A stretch of DNA of 50,000 nucleotides from Glandiceps talaboti (GCF_964340395.1 NC_135567.1:11459484-11509483); one strand, 5' to 3'. Shown: positions 13,201 through 23,023, numbered from the stretch's first letter. Notes: a model not told the origin generated them from the letters alone. Numbers and translations are program-made.

Positions 13201-16200
13201 GTAAATCTCTACATATGGCGAGGCCTCATCACGTGTATGGACTGGCGGATTGATTCGGCATGTTCATGCATGTCTCGAGGTCTTTGCACATTGTACGCAC
13301 ATACAGGCCATTCGAGTCGCACGAAGCACATAAATGCATAACAATGGAAAATATTCAGTACAAAGTTACTGTTATCAAGGATTGACATTAAACAGAATTT
13401 ATGATAATTTGATTATGGAACAGATGTTTTGGATAAATGACATTGTATACGGATGAGTACCTGCGATACATGTATGCTACCATCGAACAACAACAAATAT
13501 GTACTCCAAAACATTGTGAAACAGGTCTTTGTAGCACTTAATTTGGTTACAAATTCACAGATTGGAAACGTAAGACTTAAGTCGCTGACTATTTGTCCGA
13601 TTCTAATAACAAATAAAATATCTTGTCGTACGGCTCGGAGCAGACCGCCTATCATCGGCTTCACTATATATAAATTTTTGATCGAATCCACAGGAGATTC
13701 CTTATCAATATTTGATGTAATTTCGCCACAATCGCCAAATAGAATATTGTCTATAAGATTTTAGGAGGTTTCCTGGAGCCACTGTTAAAGACCGTCAGCT
13801 TCTCCATAATAGCGTGTACGTACGCGATGTCAACAATATTTGCAGCCCGCTTATCAACGTGCATAGCAACGGGAAAGAAAGTAGTCCAACATTCCGGCAC
13901 CTGACGAAAATACAGAAAATAACTGCCCTGGTAGTGATCTCGATTTCTATATAGAAATGGACGTGATTTGGGGTTTATGATAATTGTTTCTTATGCATTT
14001 GAAATTGTCTGAGTATGACTGTGTAGAAGATACCATGTTACATGAGTGAAACAGCAAGGCAAAGTCATTTATACTGTAATTTGAATATTGACTAATAAAT
14101 ATAAATCGTTAAGGTAACTGTGTTATGTGTTCATATTGTAACTCAAATCCTGACAACCTTTTCCAGGGCGTGGCACAATACGAAAGGTTATCACATACGC
14201 GATGCACTATACAATCGACATTTGTAATAATTGCCAGATTTTGTAATAATTTCTATAAACGAAAAATGTAATAAAAAAAGTTCGATATTTTTAATAAATT
14301 TCAGAAAAAAATGTAAAAACAAATTTCGGTTTATTACAAATTTCGGCAATTATTACAAATGTCGGTTGTAGAATACACTCGCTCTTCTTTGAATTGCACA
14401 GGAAGCAGTCCTTGACAAATGATTATATAAATTTTGCTATGACATGATTAATACTTAAACAACTAACTACTGTCGCCTGAATATAGATTTAAACACTATT
14501 AGCATATTATGCTGTGTTTATTTAAGCTTTAATTAGATCAGCAGGTAAGAAAGCTCTTGCTCAGCTTGACTCTATTCTAATATTGTTAATACATGACATA
14601 TAACTAGGTTTTACTACCTGCAGCTGTGCCAAAAGAGTTATAATTAGGTAGAATATATAGCTGTGATACATACACTTAATTTCGTCTAATACATTCATTC
14701 CTTGACATGGTTTAATATAACATAGGTATTTGTATGGCTATCATTACCAAATAATTAATTGCTTTGCGCATATTTTATCTATGTACCTAAGATTTTGTCA
14801 GCATATGCGCCTATCCGTATAACATCCTTCCCGCATGCCTGGATTGCATGTGGGAAGGATGCTATACGGATAGGCGCATATGCTGACAAAATCTTAGGTT
14901 AATGATTAAAAGTGGAATTTACCTGTGCATTCGATAGTACCACCAGCCTCATCACCACCACTATCACTTGTTATTGACAAACAACTGTCGATCGTGCCAT
15001 CTTCTAAAGATGAAGACCCCGAAACAAGTGTGAGAACAGCACATAGGTGAGAGTACGATCCGCAGTTGGTAGTGTCAGGAATAAGTGTTGCTGTAGAACC
15101 TGATATGGTAACTGGTTGTGCTGGGTCGAGGGAAACGGGGCTGTCATCGTCAGGGTCAGATGCTCTTACAGGATCTGACTTGACATCAGCGTCTTCATAG
15201 TTCTCATCGTCAGTAAACACTAAATTGATTTCAGTTATTTGTCTGGTGTCGTCCGCTGCTGCTGTTACTTCAATATCGAACGTAATAGCAGTGTGGACAT
15301 TTGGCGTGTATAGCACTCCTCCCGTAAGGTCGACAGTAAATAATGTCACTGCAGTATCTGGAAATGTATGAATTCAAATAAGGATATATAATAATACAGC
15401 ATGTTAATCAACAATTACAATTTAGTCATAATATACATAATCTCATTTCGCAAATAAGACAAGGTTTGATCGCTATGATTAAAAGTAGCCTGTGGTTAGA
15501 TATTTTATTAAAAATAACCTCGATAATATGTCAGCCTGCAACTTTTAAATCTCGACTGCTTCAGCAAGCAAGGCAGTTTTTCTGTGATCGAGCATACACA
15601 TGTAGTAAATCAGCGTTTTACAGGTTTTAAGATGGCACAAGCTGAGTTTATACATTTTGGAGCGTAATTTTTGTAGCATGTTCAAAAGTTATTTGTATTC
15701 CCTATAAATGGTCACTTGACCTAATTGTTATTAGGCCTAAAAATAATTGTGTAAGGACCAATATGAGACCGAAGGACATCGTGAAACTCCTGGAAGTTTA
15801 GTATTTTTGAAATGCCCATATTTATATTCAATGGCACTTACTACCGACAGACTCATGGAGCAGCTATGGGGGTCACCTGTGTCCCCTATAGTTTGCAACT
15901 TGTATATGGATGACTTTGAACCTAAGGCATTGTCCACTGCTGCCCACCCCGGGTGGGGGTTTCGGTATATAGATGATGTACACTCTAAGATCAAGAAACT
16001 GTACACTGTTGAATTTACCAACCCTCTCAATAATATTGACCCTCATATCAAGTTCATCATAGAAGAAGACTCTGAGGTAGAGGACACATTACCATTCGTT
16101 GACACCCTTACTATTCGAGACCCCGATGGCCATGTATCAACTAGTGAAAATCAACCCATACTGACAATATCTCCATGTCTGCTCGAACCACCTGTTACAG

Positions 16201-18400
16201 CATAAGTGAGGGGTTGTCTGGACTCTACACTACAGAGCAGAGAGTATAGTGTCTAACAAGGACAACCTCAATAGGGAGCTGGAACATGTAAGCATCCCCG
16301 GCCCCTTGCTAACTGTGGGTACCCAAAATGGTTTATACTAGGGTCTACGGCAAAAGCAGAATCGACCAAAACTACATCTACACAGAGATAGTCTGAACCT
16401 TCGAGACGTACAGTTTCGTTGGCTGCACCCTATGTGAGGAGTTTATCTGAGAGTTTGGCCTGCATATTTAAGGGCAATCTGATTAAAATATCATGTTGTG
16501 AAAGAGGCTTGATGCCTTTATTTATGTGTATTTCCATCGTTTTGTGTCATTTGTTTTAATTAGGGTGATCGCCGCCTTCCCACATCTGAACCTGTGTAAT
16601 AGACAACCCCATTGAATGTCGACAGTATTGTAAGGTTTTCACAACCAATTAGCTTGATTCAATATCTCCAATGTGTGCAGCTGCCAACGTAACGCTCATC
16701 CGGATTGACCAATCAATAGTGCGAGATTCAAACGCGATCGTATATTACACAGGTTCAGGTGTGGGAAGGCATCGATCACTCAAAACAAAACAAACGACAC
16801 AAAACGATGGAAATAGAGGTAAATAAAGACATCTAGCCGCTTTTACCACATCAGATTTTAATCTGATTGATTTAAGGGGCACCTTACATCATAAACCAAC
16901 TAGCACCTTGAGGCAGTTGCCAGTACGACCTAAGGATCCCAAATCATCAAGTCAGGTCTGTGGACCAGTGTATCACATCAAGTGTGGGGGTAGTGGTGCA
17001 CGTGAGTATGGAACCTGTGAAGAGGAATACATCGGGGAAACGGAGAGGACTCTCAAAGCCAGAATAAGTGAACATCGTAGGCCGAGCTGCACATCATCGG
17101 AGATCTCCAGACCTCTACACAAGGATCACCCAGGTCATTCATTTGACCCTGACAATGTTAGAATAAAGGTTAGGTTTAGGCGAGGGATGAAGGAAGCGAT
17201 TCATATTCATGAAATGGTCAAAGAACAACTATTTCATATCATATTGGCACATATTTAAGAAACAAAATAGGGTGAACAGTATGGTATACATTCCTATTCC
17301 AATCTCTATTTTACAGAGGCCTCAAGATTTATCTGTATATATGACATGTCTGTCTTTTTAACAGAGGGAGGAAATGCAGCTAAGATGAACCCAGCCTCAC
17401 TCGTGTTTCCAAGGACAATTTTTAAATCATCACTTTTTTACATGGCACCTTGTAGGGAAATTATATTTTTAATATGGCCAATTTCAAGCCCCTGTGATAC
17501 GACTACGATAAACACGCATTCCCTGTAGTTACAGCTACCCAATGCGATCTTTTGTGCGTCGCAAATCATTTGCATAACAGTGCCATTAAGTGGCTTTTCG
17601 CGTGACGCGACTCATGAGTCATATGTAGTATTCCTTAATTTCTAAAGTGGCAAGTTCATTTATGAATGCTCTGAAGTTAAATTCGTTTTATGGGGCCAAG
17701 AATGACACTGTAGGCTTATGCTAAGCCGCTCTAAGGTGATGGTTTTGATGAAACTTCAGAAAACTCTAGGGATGTCATTTCCCCCAGCTAGACAAAATAT
17801 TAGTGTTCAGGCAGACATGCAAGCAGACAGCTAGATAGATAGACAGACAAACAAACAAACAAACAAACATACAAACAAACAGACAGACAGAAAGACAGAC
17901 AGACAGACAAAGACACACACAGAGATTTATCATTCCTAATATATAACCTTCCTTATGGAGGTTAAAACAATGAGTATATTATTCTCATTCAGGACCGCTT
18001 AGAGTCGCGCTAACTATGCATTTATCACTCTTTCAGACGTATTAGTTCGATGCCTTGACCAATCTTGATTTGCACCACCCATATATGTGATACTGGTAAT
18101 ATAATGATATAAGGTTGATTTGCTATGCTTATCTTCATTTTGCAATGCATCTTACCTGTGCACTCTGGGTTTTCATTGTCCCATAAACCATTCTCACAAG
18201 TAAGAGTGTCAGAACCACTAAGAGTATACCCTTCATCACAAGTGTATGTCACAGTTGAGCCGTCGCTGAAATCATCATCATCTGTATTACCGTTTTCTAT
18301 AGTGCCTGGATCATTGCAGTCAGCTGAATAAAATATTAGAAATACACGATCAAATTAGTATATCACTCCATCGACCATAACTTTTGAAGAAAATAAATAA

Positions 18401-18471
<71 letters not shown>

Positions 18472-19903
18472 AGGTATATAACACCCTGGTGAGGAAATAC
18501 ACCAAGGGGGGGGGGGGGGTAACCCAAGAGAGGAACACGGAACGTAAGTTGCCAATCAATTATCAATTTTGAAGTTTGAAAAAAATAGACTGACCTAAGG
18601 AAATATTACAATCAATTCAAAATATCCATCCGTTCTGTTAACGAGTTAAATAGAAATACTTACCACAGTTATTAGTGCTTTCTCTACCCTCAACTGTCAA
18701 CTCTACACAAGAGTCGTTGTTATCTGTTTCAGTTGGGCCGGTTTCACCAGTAACAACGATCACTGCGCACAGGAATGCGTAAGGACATAAAGTGACAGCG
18801 TCCATCGTCACAGTTTGTTCTGTAAGGTGGTGTTTTTCGCCAGTTGTCAAAGTAATTGGTGTTCCTAGAGTAATTGTTTTTGGTGTTGTTTTATCAGCGT
18901 CTTCAATGTTCTTATTATCTGTGTAGTACATTTCAAGTGACGTGACTTCACCACCCGATCCTCCAATGTCACATATGTACATATTGAAGTTAATGGTTTG
19001 CCCCTGTGCACAATCGATATCAATAGTTGGAGATTCGATAATCAGTTCACCACTTGATATATCTAAATAATAGAATGAGAAACATAGAGTGAAATGTTAT
19101 AGCGTGAAATCTCTAAATGTAAATATATTAAATGAATCACTTTAGTAATGCAATTTGTTCAAATGTATATAGTATACTTCACTTACCCGCTGCCTTCACT
19201 TTGCTTTTACCTTCAGTAATGAAGAGCAATACTACGATAATACACCATTTAGTGATTCTGGTTGAAGGTGAGAAGAACAATATATTAATAAAACTTGTCA
19301 AATGATACACAAAAAAAATCAATAACGATTCGAACAGATCAAAAAAGCAAGCAAAAAATCCCGAACATATAGTCATTTAAATTTACAAGCAGTTGTAATA
19401 GCTTCGAAATGCTGAAAAAATAAACATCGGAAACAAATTGAGTGTGAGAATGCTCCCGATAAAAAAAAACTGGGTCCACCTCATTTGTTTCGTTTGGATG
19501 GGTCTGTCAGTATTCTCCTTTAGTATCATACCTGACTCAAACCAAAATTTTAAGGGTCGAGTATATCCAAAATCAAGGCAATCCTGATCTCCTATATTAG
19601 GGTGCCTTCGCGTAATCTATTTATATATTCTAATCATTCAACTGCAGCAATTTCGAAGAACGGTAACCATGTATCAGCGACAGATGAATGAGAATGGTCG
19701 GCTTCTGTTCTTGGAGCGACATTAATAGAGACACGTACAATCCTCTCACGACAAAGATATACATCTAAAGTTTACATTTCGGGATGTTTGATATTAAAAT
19801 GTAAACTGTCTCAAAAAGCACCCGCTCGTAAAGTGAGATGACACATTCAGCAATTACTAGAAGAAAATAATATAAGGTATGATTATAGTTTCTCACCTCC
19901 TCA
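7817..19903 (-). CDS. Secreted/GPI-type modular surface protein: five copies of an unnamed domain plus one Sushi domain (9 coding exons)
   Basis: Spliced model read on the minus strand: exons 19896-19903, 19187-19257, 18664-19062, 18156-18323, 14923-15357, 11298-11711, 9733-10179, 8324-8752 and 7817-7896. Every intron begins GT and ends AG, and the frame stays open to TGA at 7817-7819, giving 816 residues. Layout: signal peptide (about 1-22), unnamed domain 1 (27-159), Sushi/CCP (160-215), unnamed domains 2-5 (216-360, 361-498, 499-647, 648-790), hydrophobic C-terminal tail (791-816). Introns after codon 26 are all phase 1, as is typical of shuffled extracellular domains. A signal peptide, paired cysteines, a Sushi domain and a GPI-like tail place it at the cell surface. 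Binding or recognition is likely, but no ligand can be inferred. Extra short exons in the 3.2 kb and 2.8 kb introns cannot be excluded. I do not recognise an orthologue. Confidence 0.85.
8324..8752 (-). CDS. Exon 8: unnamed repeat domain 5 (residues 648-790)
   Basis: This 429 bp exon (143 codons) lies between the acceptor TCTCTTTAACAG and the donor GTATTTAATC. Landmarks: GELTEINLYFTDSDEF, AVRATSPADG, LEPDAENC, YTHLCAVITLTHDGG, an acidic run before Gln-Cys-Ile-Pro-Leu, and a final Gln-Cys-Ser. It has four cysteines. It is closest by eye to domain 3 in the YTHLCAVITLTH segment, suggesting duplication within the gene. It ends in phase 1 and so requires a further exon, which is found at 7817-7896. 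Confidence 0.85.
9099..9680. repeat. Compound tetranucleotide array (TATG/CTAT/TGTC/CATG/TACG)n in intron 7
   Basis: About 580 bases of 4-base units: TATG, then TGTC, CTAT (about 125 bases), TGTC, CATG, TATG, TACG, TATG and TGTC. One register runs through most of it. The three overlapping open frames of 115-202 codons rich in Cys, Met, Tyr and Val are artefacts. Confidence 0.97.
9733..10179 (-). CDS. Exon 7: unnamed repeat domain 4 (residues 499-647)
   Basis: This 447 bp exon (149 codons) is bounded by the acceptor CACTTTACAG and the donor GTAACTCAAG. Landmarks: GELTGIELYFSEDDS, PVRASIPAEG, LDVTNC, YSHLCAKIIVTL, a Cys in HICNK and a terminal Asp-Cys-Thr. There are four cysteines. It is the longest copy, with insertions after the FSEDD segment and before the last cysteine. 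A (TA)n tract starts 37 nt upstream of its acceptor, and a 0.6 kb tetranucleotide array ends about 50 nt beyond its donor. Confidence 0.85.
10217..10291. repeat. (TA)n tract upstream of the exon 7 acceptor
   Basis: Seventy-five bases of TA. On the gene's strand it ends 37 nt before the exon 7 acceptor, in the region where a branch point would be expected. Confidence 0.97.
11298..11711 (-). CDS. Exon 6: unnamed repeat domain 3 (residues 361-498)
   Basis: This 414 bp exon (138 codons) runs from the acceptor TTCTATTCCAG to the donor GTATAAAAT. Landmarks: GELTDVDVYFTNSENY, PVRANKP, LQPDADNC, YTHLCAVITLTHNG, then Ile-Cys and Asp-Cys-Pro. Two further cysteines (near the N-terminus and in MENCGADG) match the extra pair of domain 1, so this copy probably carries three disulfides. 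It lies between a 3.2 kb intron and a 1.1 kb intron. Confidence 0.85.
12290..12425. repeat. (AACT)n/(CCAA)n/(CAAA)n microsatellite in intron 5
   Basis: AACT units, then CCAA units with CAAA variants, flanked on both sides by TTAATTAACTAA-type sequence in roughly inverted order. Confidence 0.9.
12440..12590. repeat. Intronic duplication, copy 1
   Basis: It resembles 14110-14430: shared segments include GGTAACT, CTTTTCCAGG, a TATCACATA block, and CGCTCT(A/T)CTTTGA followed by ACAG and CCTTG. Both copies lie in intron 5. This copy lacks the 157 bp MITE found in the other. Confidence 0.6.
14110..14430. repeat. Intronic duplication, copy 2 (carries a MITE)
   Basis: Paralogue of 12440-12590, interrupted by the element at 14212-14368. 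The uninterrupted copy acts as an approximate empty site and dates the MITE insertion to after the duplication. Confidence 0.6.
14212..14368. mobile_element. 157 bp MITE with TA flanks
   Basis: Inverted ends of about 38 bp begin CAATCGACATTTGTAATAAT on the left and CAACCGACATTTGTAATAAT on the right (reverse complement). The interior is AT-rich and repeats the TTGTAATAA motif. TA dinucleotides at 14210-14211 and 14369-14370 fit a TA target duplication, as in Tc1/mariner-type MITEs. It lies in intron 5 within one copy of an intronic duplication whose other copy near 12540 lacks it. Confidence 0.75.
14785..14899. repeat. Near-perfect 54 bp-arm hairpin next to a splice donor
   Basis: The arms 14785-14838 and 14846-14899 are inverted copies differing at only two positions, with a 7-base loop. 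In the pre-mRNA of the minus-strand gene it starts 23 nt after the exon 5 donor (GT at 14921-14922), so it could fold beside the splice site. Flanks show no clear target duplication. It may be a small palindromic element or a replication-slip inverted duplication. Confidence 0.85.
14923..15357 (-). CDS. Exon 5: unnamed repeat domain 2 (residues 216-360)
   Basis: This 435 bp exon (145 codons) lies between the acceptor CATTTCCAG and the donor GTAAATTCC. It shows the domain landmarks: ITEINLVFTDDENYEDAD, a Pro-Val-Arg-Ala motif, an IPDTTNC segment, YSHLCAVLTLV, then Asp-Ser-Cys and a terminal Glu-Cys-Thr. The four cysteines suggest two disulfides. It is strongly acidic around the FTDDENYEDAD segment. 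Its donor is 23 nt from a 115 bp hairpin in the following intron. Confidence 0.85.
15760..17260 (+). pseudogene. Degenerate Penelope-like retroelement (reverse transcriptase plus GIY-YIG endonuclease), 5' truncated
   Basis: It lies antisense inside intron 4 of the surface-protein gene. The RT part shows a Gly-Ser-Pro-Val-Ser-Pro block near 15870 followed by NLYMDDFE, then FRYIDDVH (catalytic YxDD-type box) near 15960 and LPFVDTL with a DPDGH segment near 16090, all typical of Penelope-like RTs. The endonuclease part (16908-17258) shows VYHIKC, then EEYIGETERTL and SEHRR, and a conserved LHKDHPGHSF, matching the Penelope-type GIY-YIG domain. The frame is broken: a one-base slip at a G-run near 15868, stops between 16200 and 16440, and a one-base shift near 16890. 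A 395 bp element interrupts it at 16475. It is dead and 5' incomplete. Confidence 0.85.
16475..16869. mobile_element. 395 bp long-TIR non-autonomous DNA transposon with 9 bp target duplication
   Basis: Two inverted arms of about 130 bp (16475-16604 and 16740-16869) start CAATCTGATTAAAAT / CAATCAGATTAAAAT and stay similar throughout, with shared blocks such as TTCCATCGTTTTGTGTC and TGAACCTGTGTAAT. The flanks are identical 9 bp repeats, ATTTAAGGG, at 16466-16474 and 16870-16878. The element sits in the Penelope-like coding sequence, whose reading resumes just beyond it. Long TIRs with a 9 bp duplication suggest a Mutator-like (MULE) non-autonomous element; that class assignment is inference. 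Confidence 0.85.
17825..17925. repeat. (AGAC)n/(AAAC)n microsatellite in intron 4
   Basis: Alternating runs of AGAC, AAAC and AGAC units, downstream of the Penelope-like element. Confidence 0.92.
18156..18323 (-). CDS. Exon 4: Sushi/CCP domain (residues 160-215)
   Basis: This 168 bp exon (56 codons) is bounded by the acceptor TTTTATTCAG and the donor GTAAGATGC. The translation has four Sushi cysteines in order (ADC..., TYTCDEGYTLSG, LTCENGLWDN, PECTG), the Gly-Tyr after the second cysteine, and the invariant Trp before the last. That is the full CCP signature at normal length. Sushi domains act in protein-protein recognition on secreted and surface proteins. As a 1-1 phase module it matches the usual one-exon-per-Sushi layout. 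Only one Sushi is visible in the gene. Confidence 0.9.
18391..18519. repeat. (TA)n tract and G14 run in intron 3
   Basis: About 78 bases of TA end near 18471. An uninterrupted run of 14 G follows at 18506-18519. On the gene's own strand the G run is a C run. Confidence 0.95.
18664..19062 (-). CDS. Exon 3: unnamed repeat domain 1 (residues 27-159)
   Basis: This 399 bp exon (133 codons) is flanked by AG at 19063-19064 and the donor GTAAGTATT. It is the most diverged of the five copies, but keeps the landmarks: a Gly-rich turn followed by E-V-T-S-L-E-M-Y-Y-T-D, then D-A-D, then Leu-Cys and Ala-Phe-Leu-Cys-Ala-Val-Ile-Val, then Ser-Cys and a final Cys. It has six cysteines. The extra pair (IDC and YIC) matches extra cysteines in domain 3 and probably forms a third disulfide. 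Confidence 0.8.
19187..19257 (-). CDS. Exon 2: signal peptide
   Basis: This 71 bp exon follows the acceptor TTCAACCAG and ends before the donor GTAAGT. Spliced to exon 1 it completes an N-terminus with basic residues (Arg2, Arg3, Lys6) and a hydrophobic core of about 10 residues (Cys8 to Ile16), followed by polar Thr-Glu-Gly-Lys-Ser-Lys. Cleavage probably falls near residues 19-26. It enters in phase 2 and leaves in phase 1, switching the gene into the phase-1 register kept by all later exons. The intron before exon 3 is only 124 bp. Confidence 0.75.
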
Positions 19904-19954
19904 TACTGATCTGTGTGCAGGCTTGTCTTTGTACGTTCAACCAGGGATACAAAG
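19896..19954 (-). CDS. Exon 1: 5' UTR and first 8 coding bases
   Basis: The minus strand reads ATG AGG AG followed by the donor GTGAG, so exon 1 supplies Met-Arg and two bases of codon 3. The ATG is at 19901-19903. Joining to the acceptor after 19257 gives a frame beginning MRRITKWCIIVVLLF, a convincing signal-peptide start; neither piece alone provides both an ATG and the hydrophobic run. The 5' limit is placed about 31 bases downstream of a TATA box at 19977-19985 and is only approximate. The 5' UTR would be about 50 bases. Confidence 0.7.
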
Positions 19955-19959
19955 TGTTG

Positions 19960-20600
19960 AAAATTAAAGTTGCAGGTTATTTATAGTGTACTGGTGTACT
20001 AAGCACAGAAACTTGTCGTGATAGAACTGTTACGACGTGATAACTACGAGAACAATAACTCATCAATTATATCACTACCTCGTACGAGGATCACACGGAG
20101 CACGCTTGTCCTACTTATGAAGGACATTCATTAAGATGGTTTTTAGTGATGTTTTAGTGATAAGAAAATGTCAATTTGTTGTTTGTTCCAAAATGATGTA
20201 TGAATTTAAGATAAATCAGGTGTGACCTTTGTTTGGATATCATTTTTAAATCCCAATGTTTATGAACAAATTGAATACATTTGATGTTACTTCTAACTGA
20301 TTGCAAATGTTGACGAGCTAGTTTGAACCCATTTCGTCATGTCTCCTACAATAACTAGCTCACGTTACCTTCTTTTAGACAAAATATTGGACAATTAATG
20401 ATGGCACTAAATGCTAAATATAAAGTATTGCAGCCAGCAAAGACAGTTATTGAACATAGGATCGTAGCTTCTGTGAATTAGTAGACAAAATTCATAGCTT
20501 TCCATAACATGTTTATAGAACTTGAAAATTACATAGTAATAGTGACAACAGATTCATTTCGGATAATTTATTACAAATGGTTCATTTATGTCGAAAATTG
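19960..20600. other. Upstream region of the surface-protein gene, no gene seen
   Basis: Apart from the TATA box at 19977-19985, this AT-rich stretch shows no motif I can defend and no divergent gene. Confidence 0.5.
19977..19985 (-). promoter_or_regulatory. TATA box of the modular surface-protein gene
   Basis: On the minus strand the sequence is TATAAATAA, a strong TATA-box match. It lies about 75 bases upstream of the proposed start codon and about 30 bases upstream of a plausible transcription start near 19954. Its spacing to an ATG that splices into a signal peptide supports its role. No other promoter element is claimed. Confidence 0.55.
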
Positions 20601-20834
20601 AAGTAGAGTGTGTAAAAATAGTTTTATATTGACGTTAACGCTAAAACCGGTGGTGACATGTGACATCTTGTGAATATTGATTGTGTACGTTTGTATATTT
20701 ATGTAGTTTGCAACAAAAATGAAGTACCATCTCAGGGTTGTACATAATTTGAAGGCGTAAAGGGGAGAGTCGTCAACTTTTACCCACTGCCACACACATT
20801 ATGATATTGTTATTTTTACACAGGGTAAAGTCAG

Positions 20835-21016
20835 CCTGACAGACAGGCAGACAGACATACAACAGGCCGACAGACAGACAGACAGACGTACAGACATCAA
20901 TACATGCATGCATACATACATACATACATACATACATACATACATACATACATACAACCATACATACATACATACATACATACATACATACATACATACA
21001 ATACATAGTATTACGT
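20835..21016. repeat. (CAGA)n/(CATA)n microsatellite
   Basis: CAGA/GACA units, then a long CATA run with one CAAC interruption. It sits just after a block-B landmark. The apparent ORFs on both strands are artefacts. Confidence 0.95.
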
Positions 21017-21174
21017 ACATACATATAGAGACAAAGTCGAAGAGACAGATAGGAGAGCAGATGGACAGACTGATGCAGTCATACAGACAGACAACATACA
21101 GACATTCAGCAAGACAAAACATACTTGCTAACCCAGTCGCTATTGGTAACGACCCTTATTTGACCTCAGTATAA

Positions 21175-22240
21175 TATATATTCACAGAATAAGGCAGCCT
21201 AGACAGATCTTGTTCATTGTGATTTTAAATGTGTGACAAAATCGTCCAAATGTCCAGCACTACCATAAAGCGTACGTCATTTGCCCTGGCTTTGAGAATG
21301 AATGCTTCCAATATTCGTCGTGATCCTTTGAAAAACATAATTACCTGCGATCCCAATAATGCCATGTAGATTACGCCTAAAGGAAAACGAACCATATTCT
21401 ATTGTGTTTTCTTTATTACACCATTTTGTCATGACTAAAATATAAAGTTTGATTATTATTTAGTAATGCTTCGATGTGTCAGACATCTTAAACGTGACCT
21501 TGACTAGGATCATGGAGTGCTTATAATACGCAGTGTGATTGTTCATGTCTCTGGGTGAAGACGTCAAAAGAAATATCATTTACAAAGGTACACATAAAGA
21601 AAAAACACATTTTCTTGTAATTGTTCAACAGGGGGCAAACACTAGACCGAGAGACTCGGAAATATAGCGCAGTTCCTGTACTATCAATTACATTCTCCCG
21701 TCACATTTGTCTATGATATTTGCCTGGAAATGCCGTTTTTATAATGCCTTCACTTAACCTTTGTTAGTGAAATTAAGAGATAAAGACATTATTTCGCAGT
21801 GGAGAATTAGAGTTAATATATATGGGCATCATTCGTCCAATTGTCGGACAATATCACGTGATAATTGCCCCTTCAATGCCAACATGCCACTCACGTAATT
21901 AAAAAGGTTTCACTATACAAGAGCATAGATATATTATGTTAACATAGTGACACAATCACGTATACTCCGACAAGAAGTATTCACAAAGTGGACGCGGTTT
22001 ACCAAAAAATGAACATGTAAACCATTACTCGCCAGTGCCTAAATTATTAAATATCTAAATCAATTTTTGGCAACAATACTGAGAACTGTTACTGGCTTAT
22101 GGTAAACATACCCTGTTACCTTTTGAAATACAAACAAATATGATAAAGGACAAGTTAGAATTAAACCCTTTCACCGTATTAAATATACACGAAAAATTGT
22201 AAATTTGATCGTGGAGGGTCTTTAATTTGATGTATTTCCT
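21175..22240. other. No supported gene
   Basis: AT-rich sequence with no long frame, RNA motif or recognisable repeat. Confidence 0.5.
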
Positions 22241-22819
22241 TTGAATGAATGTGAGGTGCATCCATGGATGTAAGTAAACTTTCCACCAAAAAATAGAAAT
22301 TTGCAGAGATATATCTGTGGTTCCATAAAATGCTTGCTAAAGATTTCAACATTGACAATAAGTCATTGCTTTTCTTGCAAAGACTTTGGCTTTGGCTTTA
22401 ACATTTCACCTCTCAGGCAAACACACGCTTACGGTATACATATAAACTGTGTCCCCTGGTCAACTATCTCGGCCCCTGTGAATCACATGGTTATACTATA
22501 TTAATACATAGACTTAAATGATTAACCAATTCGTAGAAAAGTGTGATGTGTGTACTTACGGATCTGTTGTGCCACATAATTTATCATGGTAGAACGATAT
22601 AACCTGGACGACCTTCATGATAGAAAGTGTCAGTTTCAACAACATATTCGGATTATACACTGTCACTGGTTATTGTAGCGGGTTTGAATCGAAGGTTACA
22701 GTTAGCAATGTGAATGCATTTATTCCATGCACATATGGAGACTACACTTACGTTGATTACATTTAACTATATACATACACACAGACATATATATCTTCAG
22801 CGAGACACTTATACTTACA

Positions 22820-23023
<204 letters not shown>

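Noticed and set aside
13413-13764. Overlapping 92- and 103-codon frames on opposite strands in intron 5
   Set aside because: No domain, no flanking splice signals in phase 1, and both strands open, as expected by chance.
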